Under the pieces are notes generated by a model. That model searched no databases, had not been told where the DNA came from, and saw only the letters and a list, made by a program, of their open reading frames with translations. A stretch of 5,388 nt of DNA from Clostridia bacterium (GTDB lineage Bacteria > Bacillota > Clostridia > Oscillospirales > Ruminococcaceae). Positions 1 through 5,021 of the stretch are shown here, one piece after another. The position numbers were made by a program, and so were the translations under genes. The stretch is taken from contig BNZF01000070.1 in assembly GCA_026000865.1 (NCBI GenBank), positions 1 through 5,388 of the forward strand. Reading direction: 5' to 3'. Every line of letters begins with the position of its first letter. The first letter of the stretch is position 1.

Positions 1-2
1 AG

Positions 3-77
3 GAACTTTTCCTTGTGCTTTTAGCAAAAAAATATAAACAGATTATGTGTTACATTGACGAGCGAGAAATAGTTTGA
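3..77 (+). CDS. C-terminal tail of an unidentified protein (cut by window start)
   Basis: The third frame is open from the first base to a TGA at 75-77 and gives about 24 residues, ending in IDEREIV. The stretch alternates hydrophobic residues (ELFLVLLA) with lysines (KKYKQ), as a C-terminal helix would. The other two forward frames stop earlier, at TAG 22-24 and TAA 35-37. The gene start lies outside the window, and the tail is too short to assign a family. It may be the preceding gene of the same mobile element, since it runs in the same direction. It could also be a chance open stretch, because 24 codons without a stop is not significant alone. Confidence 0.35.
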   Translation, partial: ELFLVLLAKKYKQIMCYIDEREIV

Positions 78-83
78 GGCAAC

Positions 84-104
84 GTTATTTTTGACAAAAA
101 TAAC
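84..104. repeat. Perfect 9-bp inverted repeat, GAC loop
   Basis: GTTATTTTT at 84-92 is exactly complementary to AAAAATAAC at 96-104, with a 3-nt spacer GAC. It lies just after the end of the preceding open frame (stop at 75-77). The stem has only two G-C pairs, and no T-run follows on either strand, so it is a poor intrinsic terminator. It could be a protein-binding palindrome or a chance product of AT-rich sequence. Confidence 0.4.
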
Positions 105-108
105 AGCG

Positions 109-258
109 ATGAAAAATTTCCGAAGATACTTTACATATGAAGAATGTGTAGCGGTGAAACTCCGTACTCGTGAGAGTATGCTCTATGTCGGGAGTAAGGC
201 GAAAATTGTCCACAATATATTGAAAACGCATACAAAATTAGTTGGAGTGATTTTATGA
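109..258 (+). CDS. Doubtful 49-aa ORF coupled to the next small gene
   Basis: An ATG at 109 opens 49 codons to a TGA at 256-258. The protein starts MKNFRRYFTYEE and ends KLVGVIL. It is basic and mixed hydrophobic, with no signal peptide or recognisable motif. In favour of a real gene, its stop overlaps the next start as ATGA (255-258), the usual mark of coupled genes in this window. The same frame stays open upstream to position 73, allowing a TTG start at 91 behind GAGG (76-79), although that spacing of 11 nt is long. Against it, there is no good ribosome site before 109, and the segment 159-195 folds as a neat hairpin, which suggests RNA rather than protein selection. I do not recognise the product. 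Confidence 0.3.
   Translation: MKNFRRYFTYEECVAVKLRTRESMLYVGSKAKIVHNILKTHTKLVGVIL
159..195 (+). other. Bulged hairpin with GTGA (GNRA-type) loop; possible structured leader RNA
   Basis: ACTCC (159-163) pairs with GGAGT (191-195), and GTACTC (164-169) pairs with GAGTAT (174-179) around a GTGA loop closed by C-G. The 5' arm is continuous for 11 pairs, one of them G-U. The 3' arm carries an 11-nt bulge (180-190). A competing 4-bp hairpin, AGAG (173-176) with CTCT (181-184), would break the loop stem. The element lies 60 nt before the TnpW-like gene and about 300 nt before the recombinases, so it could be a cis-acting leader. It does not match any riboswitch consensus I can recall. It overlaps the doubtful ORF at 109-258, and probably only one of the two is real. 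Confidence 0.35.
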
Positions 259-428
259 AAAATAACAATAAAGCGGAGAAAAACTGCGAAATCCTGCCAA
301 CAGAAATCGAAGCAAATAAATTTGAAATTAACGATAATCACCACTATATGGTCGGCGATGTTGAAGTAATTTGTACATTCGGGAAACTTAAACTCGAAAA
401 AATAATCAGCGAAGTTATCAACAGTTAA
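255..428 (+). CDS. Small TnpW-like accessory protein (57 aa)
   Basis: The ATG at 255 has a good ribosome site, GGAG at 244-247, 7 nt upstream. The frame encodes 57 residues and stops at TAA 426-428. The N-terminal third is polar and rich in Asn, Lys and Glu. The rest has the pattern Tyr-x-Val, a short hydrophobic strand (VEVICTF, 36-42), then a Lys/Leu-rich helix ending EKIISEVI (48-55). That layout resembles the TnpW family of small proteins encoded next to serine recombinases in Tn4451-like clostridial elements, where a YxV...F strand precedes a KIxxLI helix. The biochemical role of that family is not known to me. It ends 66 nt before the first recombinase on the same strand, consistent with one transcription unit. 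The family call rests on a remembered pattern, not an alignment; that this is a real gene is more certain than its name. Confidence 0.6.
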   Translation: MKNNNKAEKNCEILPTEIEANKFEINDNHHYMVGDVEVICTFGKLKLEKIISEVINS

Positions 429-453
429 ACCCAAAATTAAACACGAAAATTGC

Positions 454-486
454 CTCCTGCACTTTGGTGGTACAAATTGTAAGGAG
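454..486 (+). promoter_or_regulatory. Ribosome site of SR1 with upstream complementary CTCCT
   Basis: AAGGAG at 481-486 lies 8 nt before the ATG at 495 and sets the SR1 start. CTCCT at 454-458 is the exact complement of AGGAG (482-486), leaving a 23-nt loop. Pairing would hide the ribosome site and lower SR1 translation, and through coupling that of SR2 and SR3. The loop also holds ACAAATTGT (472-480), a small palindrome around a central A. The stem is only 5 bp, so the sequestration model is an inference. Confidence 0.4.
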
Positions 487-494
487 TGAATAAA

Positions 495-2024
495 ATGAAG
501 AAAATTTACAAAACCGCAATGTATTTGCGGTTATCAAAAGGCGATGAAAAAGACGGCGAAAGCGGTAGTATTACTAATCAGCGTGATTTTTTAATGGCTT
601 TTATTAATGCTCGTGATGACCTCGAATTAACCTCAGAATATGCCGATGACGGCTACGGCGGTTATGACTTTGACCGTCCGCAATTTCTGCAAATGTTAAG
701 CGATGTGAACAACAAAAAAATTGATTGTATAGTCGTAAAAGATTTATCAAGACTTGGAAGAAATCACTTAAAAGTTGAGGAATTTGCACAGCTTAAATTT
801 CCAAAACTCGGTGTAAGATTTATCGCAGTCGGCAACGATATGGACACGGGCAGAGAAAAAACTTTTAATGAAATGCTCGCCTCTCCGATAATAAATCTTG
901 CAAATGAATGGTATGTTTCCGAAACGTCTGTAAAAATTCGCAGAAGTCAAGAAATTCGCCGAAAAAGCGGTGATTTTGTAGGGAATTTTGCAGTTTACGG
1001 TTACGTCAAAAATGGCAAAAAACTTGAAATTGACGAAGAAGTAAAAGACATTATAAAGCAAATTTTTGCGTATAAAATAGAAGGAAAAAGCAATAAATCA
1101 ATTGCAGAAATTCTCAATAAACGCGAAATTTTATGTCCAATGGAGTATAAATTATCCAAAGGAATACACACAGCAACACACCTCAAAATCCACGAAAAGG
1201 CACTTTGGTCGTCAAATATTGTTAAGCGAATACTTGAAAATCCTGTGTATACAGGAACGCTTATTCAGGGAAAAACAACCACAAAAAACTATCGTGATAA
1301 ACAAAGATTTGTCAGAGAAAAGTCCGACTGGGCAATTACGGAAAATGCTCACGAAGCGATAATTTCAGACTTTATTTTTGACCTTGTTGGGGACTTGCTC
1401 GGGCTTGACACTTACTCAAAAGATAGCAATTCTTGCTATCTTTTTTCGCATTTTCTGTACTGCGGAAATTGCGGTAAAGTTTTATACAGACGTGCTGAAA
1501 AGTCAAATATCTACTATGTTTGCAAAAATAAAGAGTGTGAAAATAAGCGTAATATTTCGGAAAATACTGTAAAAATTGCGGTTGAAAAAGTGCTAAAATC
1601 ACACTTAAAATCAGTTTCAAAAACTGCTGAACCTACTGAAAATTTCATTGACACAAATAATTCTCCCGATGTTCAAAAACTCGAACAGGAAATAGCTCAA
1701 ATCAGAGAGACGCAGGAAACACTTCGAGCTGAAAATAAAAGAGGGATTATCTCGAATGCTGAATTTCTTGAACTTAATAATTTTTACGAAAATAAGATTA
1801 CAAAAGCCCAATTTCAGATAAATGAAGTCAAAAAAAGCAGATTAAAAATCCAAAAATGCTATAAGCAAATTTTAGAGAAATACAACGAATATGTTCTTTT
1901 TGAGAATTTAACAAGAGCAATTTTGGTTACTTTTGTTGAGAAAATCATAGCACAAAACTCAAAAAGTATCAATATATTTTTCAGATATGCAGACCTTTTC
2001 GGAGGTGATAAAAGTGGCTCGTAA
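495..2024 (+). CDS. Large serine recombinase SR1 (509 aa)
   Basis: Site-specific recombinase expected to cut and rejoin DNA at attachment sites through a phosphoserine link. The resolvase-type domain (about residues 5-150) has YLRLS with Arg12 and nucleophile Ser14, Gln29, FDRP (Arg61) and KDLSRLGRN (82-90, Arg86 and Arg89). A recombinase (DNA-binding) domain follows at about 163-280, including the WSSNIVKRILENPVYTG stretch. A zinc ribbon has Cys323, Cys326, Cys343 and Cys348. A long charged helix, probably coiled coil, spans about 393-465, and a C-terminal VEKII strand region ends the protein. This is the full large-recombinase layout. The usual GYSG motif reads GYGG (53-56), so a widely conserved active-site serine is Gly55 here. 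The ATG at 495 is preferred over an in-frame GTG at 486, because that GTG overlaps the ribosome site. The gene overlaps SR2 by 11 nt. The exact target site cannot be told. Confidence 0.95.
   Translation: MKKIYKTAMYLRLSKGDEKDGESGSITNQRDFLMAFINARDDLELTSEYADDGYGGYDFDRPQFLQMLSDVNNKKIDCIVVKDLSRLGRNHLKVEEFAQLKFPKLGVRFIAVGNDMDTGREKTFNEMLASPIINLANEWYVSETSVKIRRSQEIRRKSGDFVGNFAVYGYVKNGKKLEIDEEVKDIIKQIFAYKIEGKSNKSIAEILNKREILCPMEYKLSKGIHTATHLKIHEKALWSSNIVKRILENPVYTGTLIQGKTTTKNYRDKQRFVREKSDWAITENAHEAIISDFIFDLVGDLLGLDTYSKDSNSCYLFSHFLYCGNCGKVLYRRAEKSNIYYVCKNKECENKRNISENTVKIAVEKVLKSHLKSVSKTAEPTENFIDTNNSPDVQKLEQEIAQIRETQETLRAENKRGIISNAEFLELNNFYENKITKAQFQINEVKKSRLKIQKCYKQILEKYNEYVLFENLTRAILVTFVEKIIAQNSKSINIFFRYADLFGGDKSGS
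1418..1446 (+). terminator. Terminator-like hairpin inside SR1
   Basis: AAAAGATAGCAA (1418-1429) and TTGCTATCTTTT (1433-1444) are perfect 12-bp complements around a TTC loop. The coding strand continues as a run of six T's at 1441-1446. This has the shape of a rho-independent terminator, though only three of the twelve pairs are G-C. It lies in codons for the linker between the recombinase domain and the zinc ribbon of SR1 (about residues 308-318). While ribosomes follow the polymerase it should be masked. If SR1 translation is poor it could cut off SR2 and SR3 transcription. Activity is inferred; the hairpin itself is plain in the sequence. Confidence 0.45.
2001..2016 (+). promoter_or_regulatory. 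Ribosome site fixing the GTG start of SR2
   Basis: GGAGGTGAT at 2001-2009 is a near-ideal Shine-Dalgarno sequence, and its GGAGG core lies 8 nt before GTG 2014-2016. It sits inside the last codons of SR1, so ribosomes finishing SR1 can restart at once. The in-frame ATG at 1987 has no such site and would place the Shine-Dalgarno sequence inside the gene. Confidence 0.85.
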
Positions 2025-2949
2025 AAGTCGTAAAAACATCACTGAAGAGCAATTACCAAAAATCTATAACACAGCAATTTATGCCCGTCTTTCAAAAAAT
2101 AATGTGGACGAAGTTATAGAAACGCAGATTGAAATTTGCAAAGAGTTTGTAGCCAAAAGACCGTTTTTCAAGCTTATTAGCACTTACGCAGACAATGGAT
2201 ATAGTGGTACTAATTTTGAAAGACCACAATTTGTGCAACTTATGGAGGCTGTGCGAAACGGCAAAATAAATTGTATAATCGTAAAAGATTTATCAAGATT
2301 TGGAAGAAATCATATAGCGGTCGGCGATTATCTTAATAACATTTTCCCGTTTTTAGAAGTCAGATTTATAGCAATTTCAGACAGTTATGATAATATAAAT
2401 ATTGAACCCGATGAGTATTTTATAACATCTTTTAAGAATTTTGCACACGCACATTACGCTATGGAAACGTCAAGAAAATGTGTGAATGCAAAGCGTGAAC
2501 TCACCGAGCAAGGCAAATTTATAGGCTCACACGCACCTTATGGTTACAAAAAATCACCAAACGATAAGCATATTTTGATAATTGATGAAAAAATCGCACC
2601 TTATATACGGGAAATTTTCGCAAGGTTTTTGAATGGCGAAAAAACCAAAGATATATGTGCAGACTTCACGAAAAGAAAAATTCCAACCCCCTCAATGCTC
2701 AACAGCGGTCACCAGTCGAAAGAGATTTGGACGACCCCGATGATAAATACAATCCTCACAAACGAGCGGTATATCGGCACTTTTATAGGTCGTCAAAACT
2801 CGCAGGCTTTTTATAAAAACGAAGAAAAAATACCTGTCAAGCCGTCCGAGCAACTCAAAATTGAAAATGTTTTTCCTGTGATTATAAACCGCGAAATTTT
2901 TGACAAAGTTCAGGAAATGAGGCATAAAAAAGGCGGTGAAAACACTTGA
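2014..2949 (+). CDS. Short serine recombinase SR2 without zinc ribbon (311 aa)
   Basis: Serine recombinase with an intact catalytic domain (about residues 17-155): YARLS with Arg25 and nucleophile Ser27, Gln38, GYSG (62-65), ERP (Arg70), and KDLSRFGRN (91-99, Arg95 and Arg98). A recombinase-family DNA-binding domain covers about 168-300, including APYGYKK, the TNERYIGTF stretch and ENVFP. The protein then ends, where SR1 and SR3 continue into a zinc ribbon and helices. No frame downstream supplies the missing part, because SR3 begins at once, so this looks like an evolved short form rather than a recent frameshift. A basic 10-residue N-terminal extension (ARKSRKN) precedes the fold. Start is GTG at 2014, chosen by its ribosome site. 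It overlaps SR1 by 11 nt and SR3 by 4 nt. Since zinc-ribbon and coiled-coil parts mediate specificity and synapsis in related enzymes, SR2 probably acts with SR1 or SR3. Confidence 0.92.
   Translation: MARKSRKNITEEQLPKIYNTAIYARLSKNNVDEVIETQIEICKEFVAKRPFFKLISTYADNGYSGTNFERPQFVQLMEAVRNGKINCIIVKDLSRFGRNHIAVGDYLNNIFPFLEVRFIAISDSYDNINIEPDEYFITSFKNFAHAHYAMETSRKCVNAKRELTEQGKFIGSHAPYGYKKSPNDKHILIIDEKIAPYIREIFARFLNGEKTKDICADFTKRKIPTPSMLNSGHQSKEIWTTPMINTILTNERYIGTFIGRQNSQAFYKNEEKIPVKPSEQLKIENVFPVIINREIFDKVQEMRHKKGGENT
2931..2948 (+). promoter_or_regulatory. Weak ribosome site and TTG start of SR3
   Basis: AGGCGG at 2931-2936 is a one-mismatch Shine-Dalgarno sequence 9 nt before TTG 2946-2948. The TTG shares bases with the SR2 stop (TTGA, 2946-2949). 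In the SR3 frame a TGA at 2937-2939 lies just upstream, and the catalytic Ser is only residue 10, so no other start can give a complete enzyme. A weak site plus a TTG suggests SR3 is made mainly by re-initiation after SR2 and at lower level. Confidence 0.75.
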
Positions 2950-4403
2950 ACATCGCTTGTTATGCAAGATATTCAGCAGAAAAAAGTGACAATGAAAGCG
3001 TTGAAAATCAATTTTCGATAATTGAACATTACGTAAAAAATCAGCGAGATTTATTAAAGTCAAAATTGTTCAAATATTTCGATTTGGGTTTCAGCGGAGT
3101 ATCGCTCGAACGTCCACAAATTCAACAACTTCTGACAGATGTGAGAATGCGAAAAATCGATGTTGTGATAGTAAAAGATTTTTCACGATTATCAAGAAAT
3201 TACCTCGATGTTCTCAAACTCACGGAGAGCATTTTTCCGTTTATGAAAGTCCGATTTATAGCCGTTTCTGACGGTTATGACAGCAAGCATAAAATAGCAA
3301 CTAACTTTGATATTATCACGCCTTTGAAGTCTATTTTGAATGAGTTTCACTCGGTTGAAACCTCTCAAAAACTCAAAAAATATTTTGATTACAGACTGAA
3401 AAGCGGTGAGTATATTGCAAATCTTTCCTATGGATATTTCTTTGATAAAGTCAAAAAAGTACAAATTCACAAAGAAAAAGCTGCCGTTATAAAAGAAATT
3501 TTTAATTTGAGATTAAAGGAAAATTCCTGTTCAAAAATTGCAGGAATACTCAACGAGCAGGGCGTAAAGTCGCCAAACGGTAGCGTTTGGTCGAGTGTTG
3601 GTATCAGTCGTATTCTCAAAAATCAGGACTATATCGGCACAAGAGTTTCGCATAAAAGGGCAATTGATTTTAAGACAAAACAAACTCGTAAAACCTCGGA
3701 AGAGGAACAAATAATCAACGAAAATGTATTCCCTCCGATTGTTTCAAATGAGTTGTTTGCACAGGTTCAAGCGACTTTTCCCAAAATGAAAACTGGCGGT
3801 AAAATGCCGAAAAGTCTTACTCATCATAAGCTTTTTTGCAAAACTTGCGGATTAACTCTTGCCAATCGAGACCACAAATTCGGTTGCAAACAACTTGAAG
3901 TGCGTGGGTTACCAAAATGTTTTAACGGCACAATAAAACAGGATTTTCTCTATGAATTAATTCTTGAAAAAGTCAAAAATATGCTAAAAAATGAACTTGA
4001 AAAATTTTCAGGTTATTTTTATTTGTACGACAAGCCGACACTTGAAAATAATATTTTCAAACTGAAAGAAAATATCGCTGTAATTTATGAGGAATACACC
4101 AAGCATAAAATTACGGAATATGAGTTTCTAAGACAAAAAAGTGCTATTTATATCCAGTTAAACCGCTTTGAAAAAAAACTTGAAGACCTCGAAGAAATAA
4201 CCGCCGTAAAATCAAAAAGCCAAAATGGTGAGCGTTATATTGATACTCTGAAACGGCTCTACAATGCCGATAAACTGACTATGGAACATATGAAGTTTGT
4301 CGAGAAAATTATAGTCACAGACACAGAAAACATTGAGATTATTCTTGATAACTGCTCTGCACTTACCTCGCTTTGTAAAAATGTGTCGATTTATGAGGAC
4401 TAA
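2946..4403 (+). CDS. Large serine recombinase SR3 (485 aa)
   Basis: Third serine recombinase of the cluster, full length for the large class. The catalytic domain (about residues 2-145) has YARYS with Arg8 and nucleophile Ser10, Gln22, GFSG (48-51), ERP (Arg56), and KDFSRLSRN (77-85, Arg81 and Arg84), where the usual Gly of RLGRN is Ser. The recombinase domain covers about 155-275, including NGSVWSS, NQDYIGT and ENVFPP. The zinc ribbon has Cys298, Cys301, Cys314 and Cys325. A helical, probably coiled-coil segment covers about 365-420, and the C-terminal VEKIIV strand (452-457) matches a feature common near the end of this family. Start is TTG at 2946, forced by an upstream in-frame stop. It overlaps SR2 by 4 nt, and its stop lies 24 nt before the next gene with no terminator between. 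Likely role: integration and excision together with SR1 and SR2. Which subunit sets direction cannot be read from sequence. Confidence 0.95.
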   Translation: MNIACYARYSAEKSDNESVENQFSIIEHYVKNQRDLLKSKLFKYFDLGFSGVSLERPQIQQLLTDVRMRKIDVVIVKDFSRLSRNYLDVLKLTESIFPFMKVRFIAVSDGYDSKHKIATNFDIITPLKSILNEFHSVETSQKLKKYFDYRLKSGEYIANLSYGYFFDKVKKVQIHKEKAAVIKEIFNLRLKENSCSKIAGILNEQGVKSPNGSVWSSVGISRILKNQDYIGTRVSHKRAIDFKTKQTRKTSEEEQIINENVFPPIVSNELFAQVQATFPKMKTGGKMPKSLTHHKLFCKTCGLTLANRDHKFGCKQLEVRGLPKCFNGTIKQDFLYELILEKVKNMLKNELEKFSGYFYLYDKPTLENNIFKLKENIAVIYEEYTKHKITEYEFLRQKSAIYIQLNRFEKKLEDLEEITAVKSKSQNGERYIDTLKRLYNADKLTMEHMKFVEKIIVTDTENIEIILDNCSALTSLCKNVSIYED

Positions 4404-4427
4404 ATGACAAGATGAAAGGAATGAAAA

Positions 4428-5021
4428 ATGGCTCTTTTTAAGAAAAAGACTATCGATAAACCGCCTAAAATAATACAACCATATACACAAACTAATGAAA
4501 TTGAAATTCCCGAAAAAGCTTTTATTCAAAAAAATGTCGGGACGGATGACAAGCCTAAATATGGTTATCTTTTGACAGATTATGAGTTGGATTTTTATAA
4601 AAATCAACTAAAACCTCTCGCTGATGAGTTTGGTATGTTGGTCATTCCAAAAGTCAGACTTGCGGATATAATCGAAGTTAATAAGGCTTTATATTCCGAC
4701 CACGATGACTTAAGTAATATCTTTTATAAGTCAATATGTATGAAACATATTGATTTTGTAATTGTTAATCCGTCAAGTTTTTATATACTTTTTCTGGTAG
4801 AACTTGACGATGTTACTCATCTAAATAATAAGCAAATTGAACGTGATAAATTAGTAGACAAAATTCTGAAAAGAATAGTTTTTGGAAAAAGCGGTTCTGT
4901 CAGAGAATTAAAACTCATTCACGTTCAAAATCCGACTAATACAAGCGAAATTCGCAAAGCCCTCATAAATAACAAAGAGCGTTTTGGTAAACAAAACGGT
5001 AATAATGAGGAGAAAAAATAA
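4428..5021 (+). CDS. DUF2726 protein, predicted PD-(D/E)XK-fold (197 aa)
   Basis: The core from about residue 46 to 168 has the DUF2726 hallmarks in order: LLTDYELDFY (48-57), a strand with VIPKVRLADI (72-81), KHIDFVIVNP (106-115), and LVELDD (123-128) followed by His131 and ERD (138-140). DUF2726 is regarded as a member of the restriction-endonuclease-like fold. Asp109 and Glu125 would be the metal ligands, while the place of the usual Lys in ExK is Asp127, so catalysis is uncertain. The first 45 residues are polar and lysine-rich, with no signal peptide or membrane segment; the tail is Asn/Glu/Lys-rich. The ATG at 4428 has AAAGGA (4415-4420) 7 nt upstream. It lies 24 nt after SR3 and overlaps the next gene by one base (TAATG). 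A nuclease-like or nucleic-acid-binding role is inferred; the substrate is unknown. Confidence 0.8.
   Translation: MALFKKKTIDKPPKIIQPYTQTNEIEIPEKAFIQKNVGTDDKPKYGYLLTDYELDFYKNQLKPLADEFGMLVIPKVRLADIIEVNKALYSDHDDLSNIFYKSICMKHIDFVIVNPSSFYILFLVELDDVTHLNNKQIERDKLVDKILKRIVFGKSGSVRELKLIHVQNPTNTSEIRKALINNKERFGKQNGNNEEKK

Noticed and set aside
91..119. Promoter with TTGACA at 91-96
   Set aside because: At 16-18 nt spacing the sequence around 113-119 (AAATTT-like) does not resemble a -10 box.
150..200. Group II intron domain V remnant
   Set aside because: The pairing has an 11-nt one-sided bulge and lacks the AGC triad and 2-nt bulge layout of domain V; no intron-encoded protein is nearby.
205..222. 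ATTGT-CC-ACAAT repeat overlapping the palindrome CAATATATTG, as an attachment core or operator
   Set aside because: Short AT-rich palindromes are expected by chance here, and no second copy was found in the window to support an attachment site.
183..434. 83-residue open frame on the minus strand
   Set aside because: It lies opposite the small gene at 255-428, lacks a clear ribosome site, and encodes a Phe/Ile-rich product typical of the antisense of Lys/Glu-rich coding DNA.
450..476. Promoter with TTGCCT and extended -10 TGGTACAAA before SR1
   Set aside because: The start point would fall at about 483, inside the ribosome site at 481-486, leaving the message without it; spacing is also short at 15 nt.
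486..494. GTG at 486 as the SR1 start
   Set aside because: Its G is the last base of AAGGAG, so no spacing remains; ATG at 495 has the proper 8-nt spacing.
1102..1362. 86-residue plus-strand frame inside SR1, and another at 1378-1572
   Set aside because: Both are out of frame within the well-supported SR1 recombinase and zinc-ribbon coding sequence.
2920..2949. A -1 frameshift at the A-run joining SR2 and SR3 into one protein
   Set aside because: The zero frame reads AAA AAA GGC after CAT, not a canonical slippery heptamer, and the SR3 frame has a TGA at 2937-2939 after the run.
2692..3063. 123-residue minus-strand open frame, and similar ones within 604-1811, 3192-3470 and 4212-4607
   Set aside because: All lie opposite recombinase or DUF2726 genes with clear family motifs; their products are Phe/Leu/Ile-rich shadow sequences without recognisable motifs.
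3573..3590. Inverted repeat CCAAACG/CGTTTGG in SR3
   Set aside because: It lies in codons for the conserved PNGSVW stretch and has no T-run; most likely a chance product of coding sequence.
4042..4060. Inverted repeat TTGAAAAT/ATTTTCAA in SR3
   Set aside because: It is almost entirely A-T, lies in a Lys/Asn/Glu-rich helix region, and no T-run follows.
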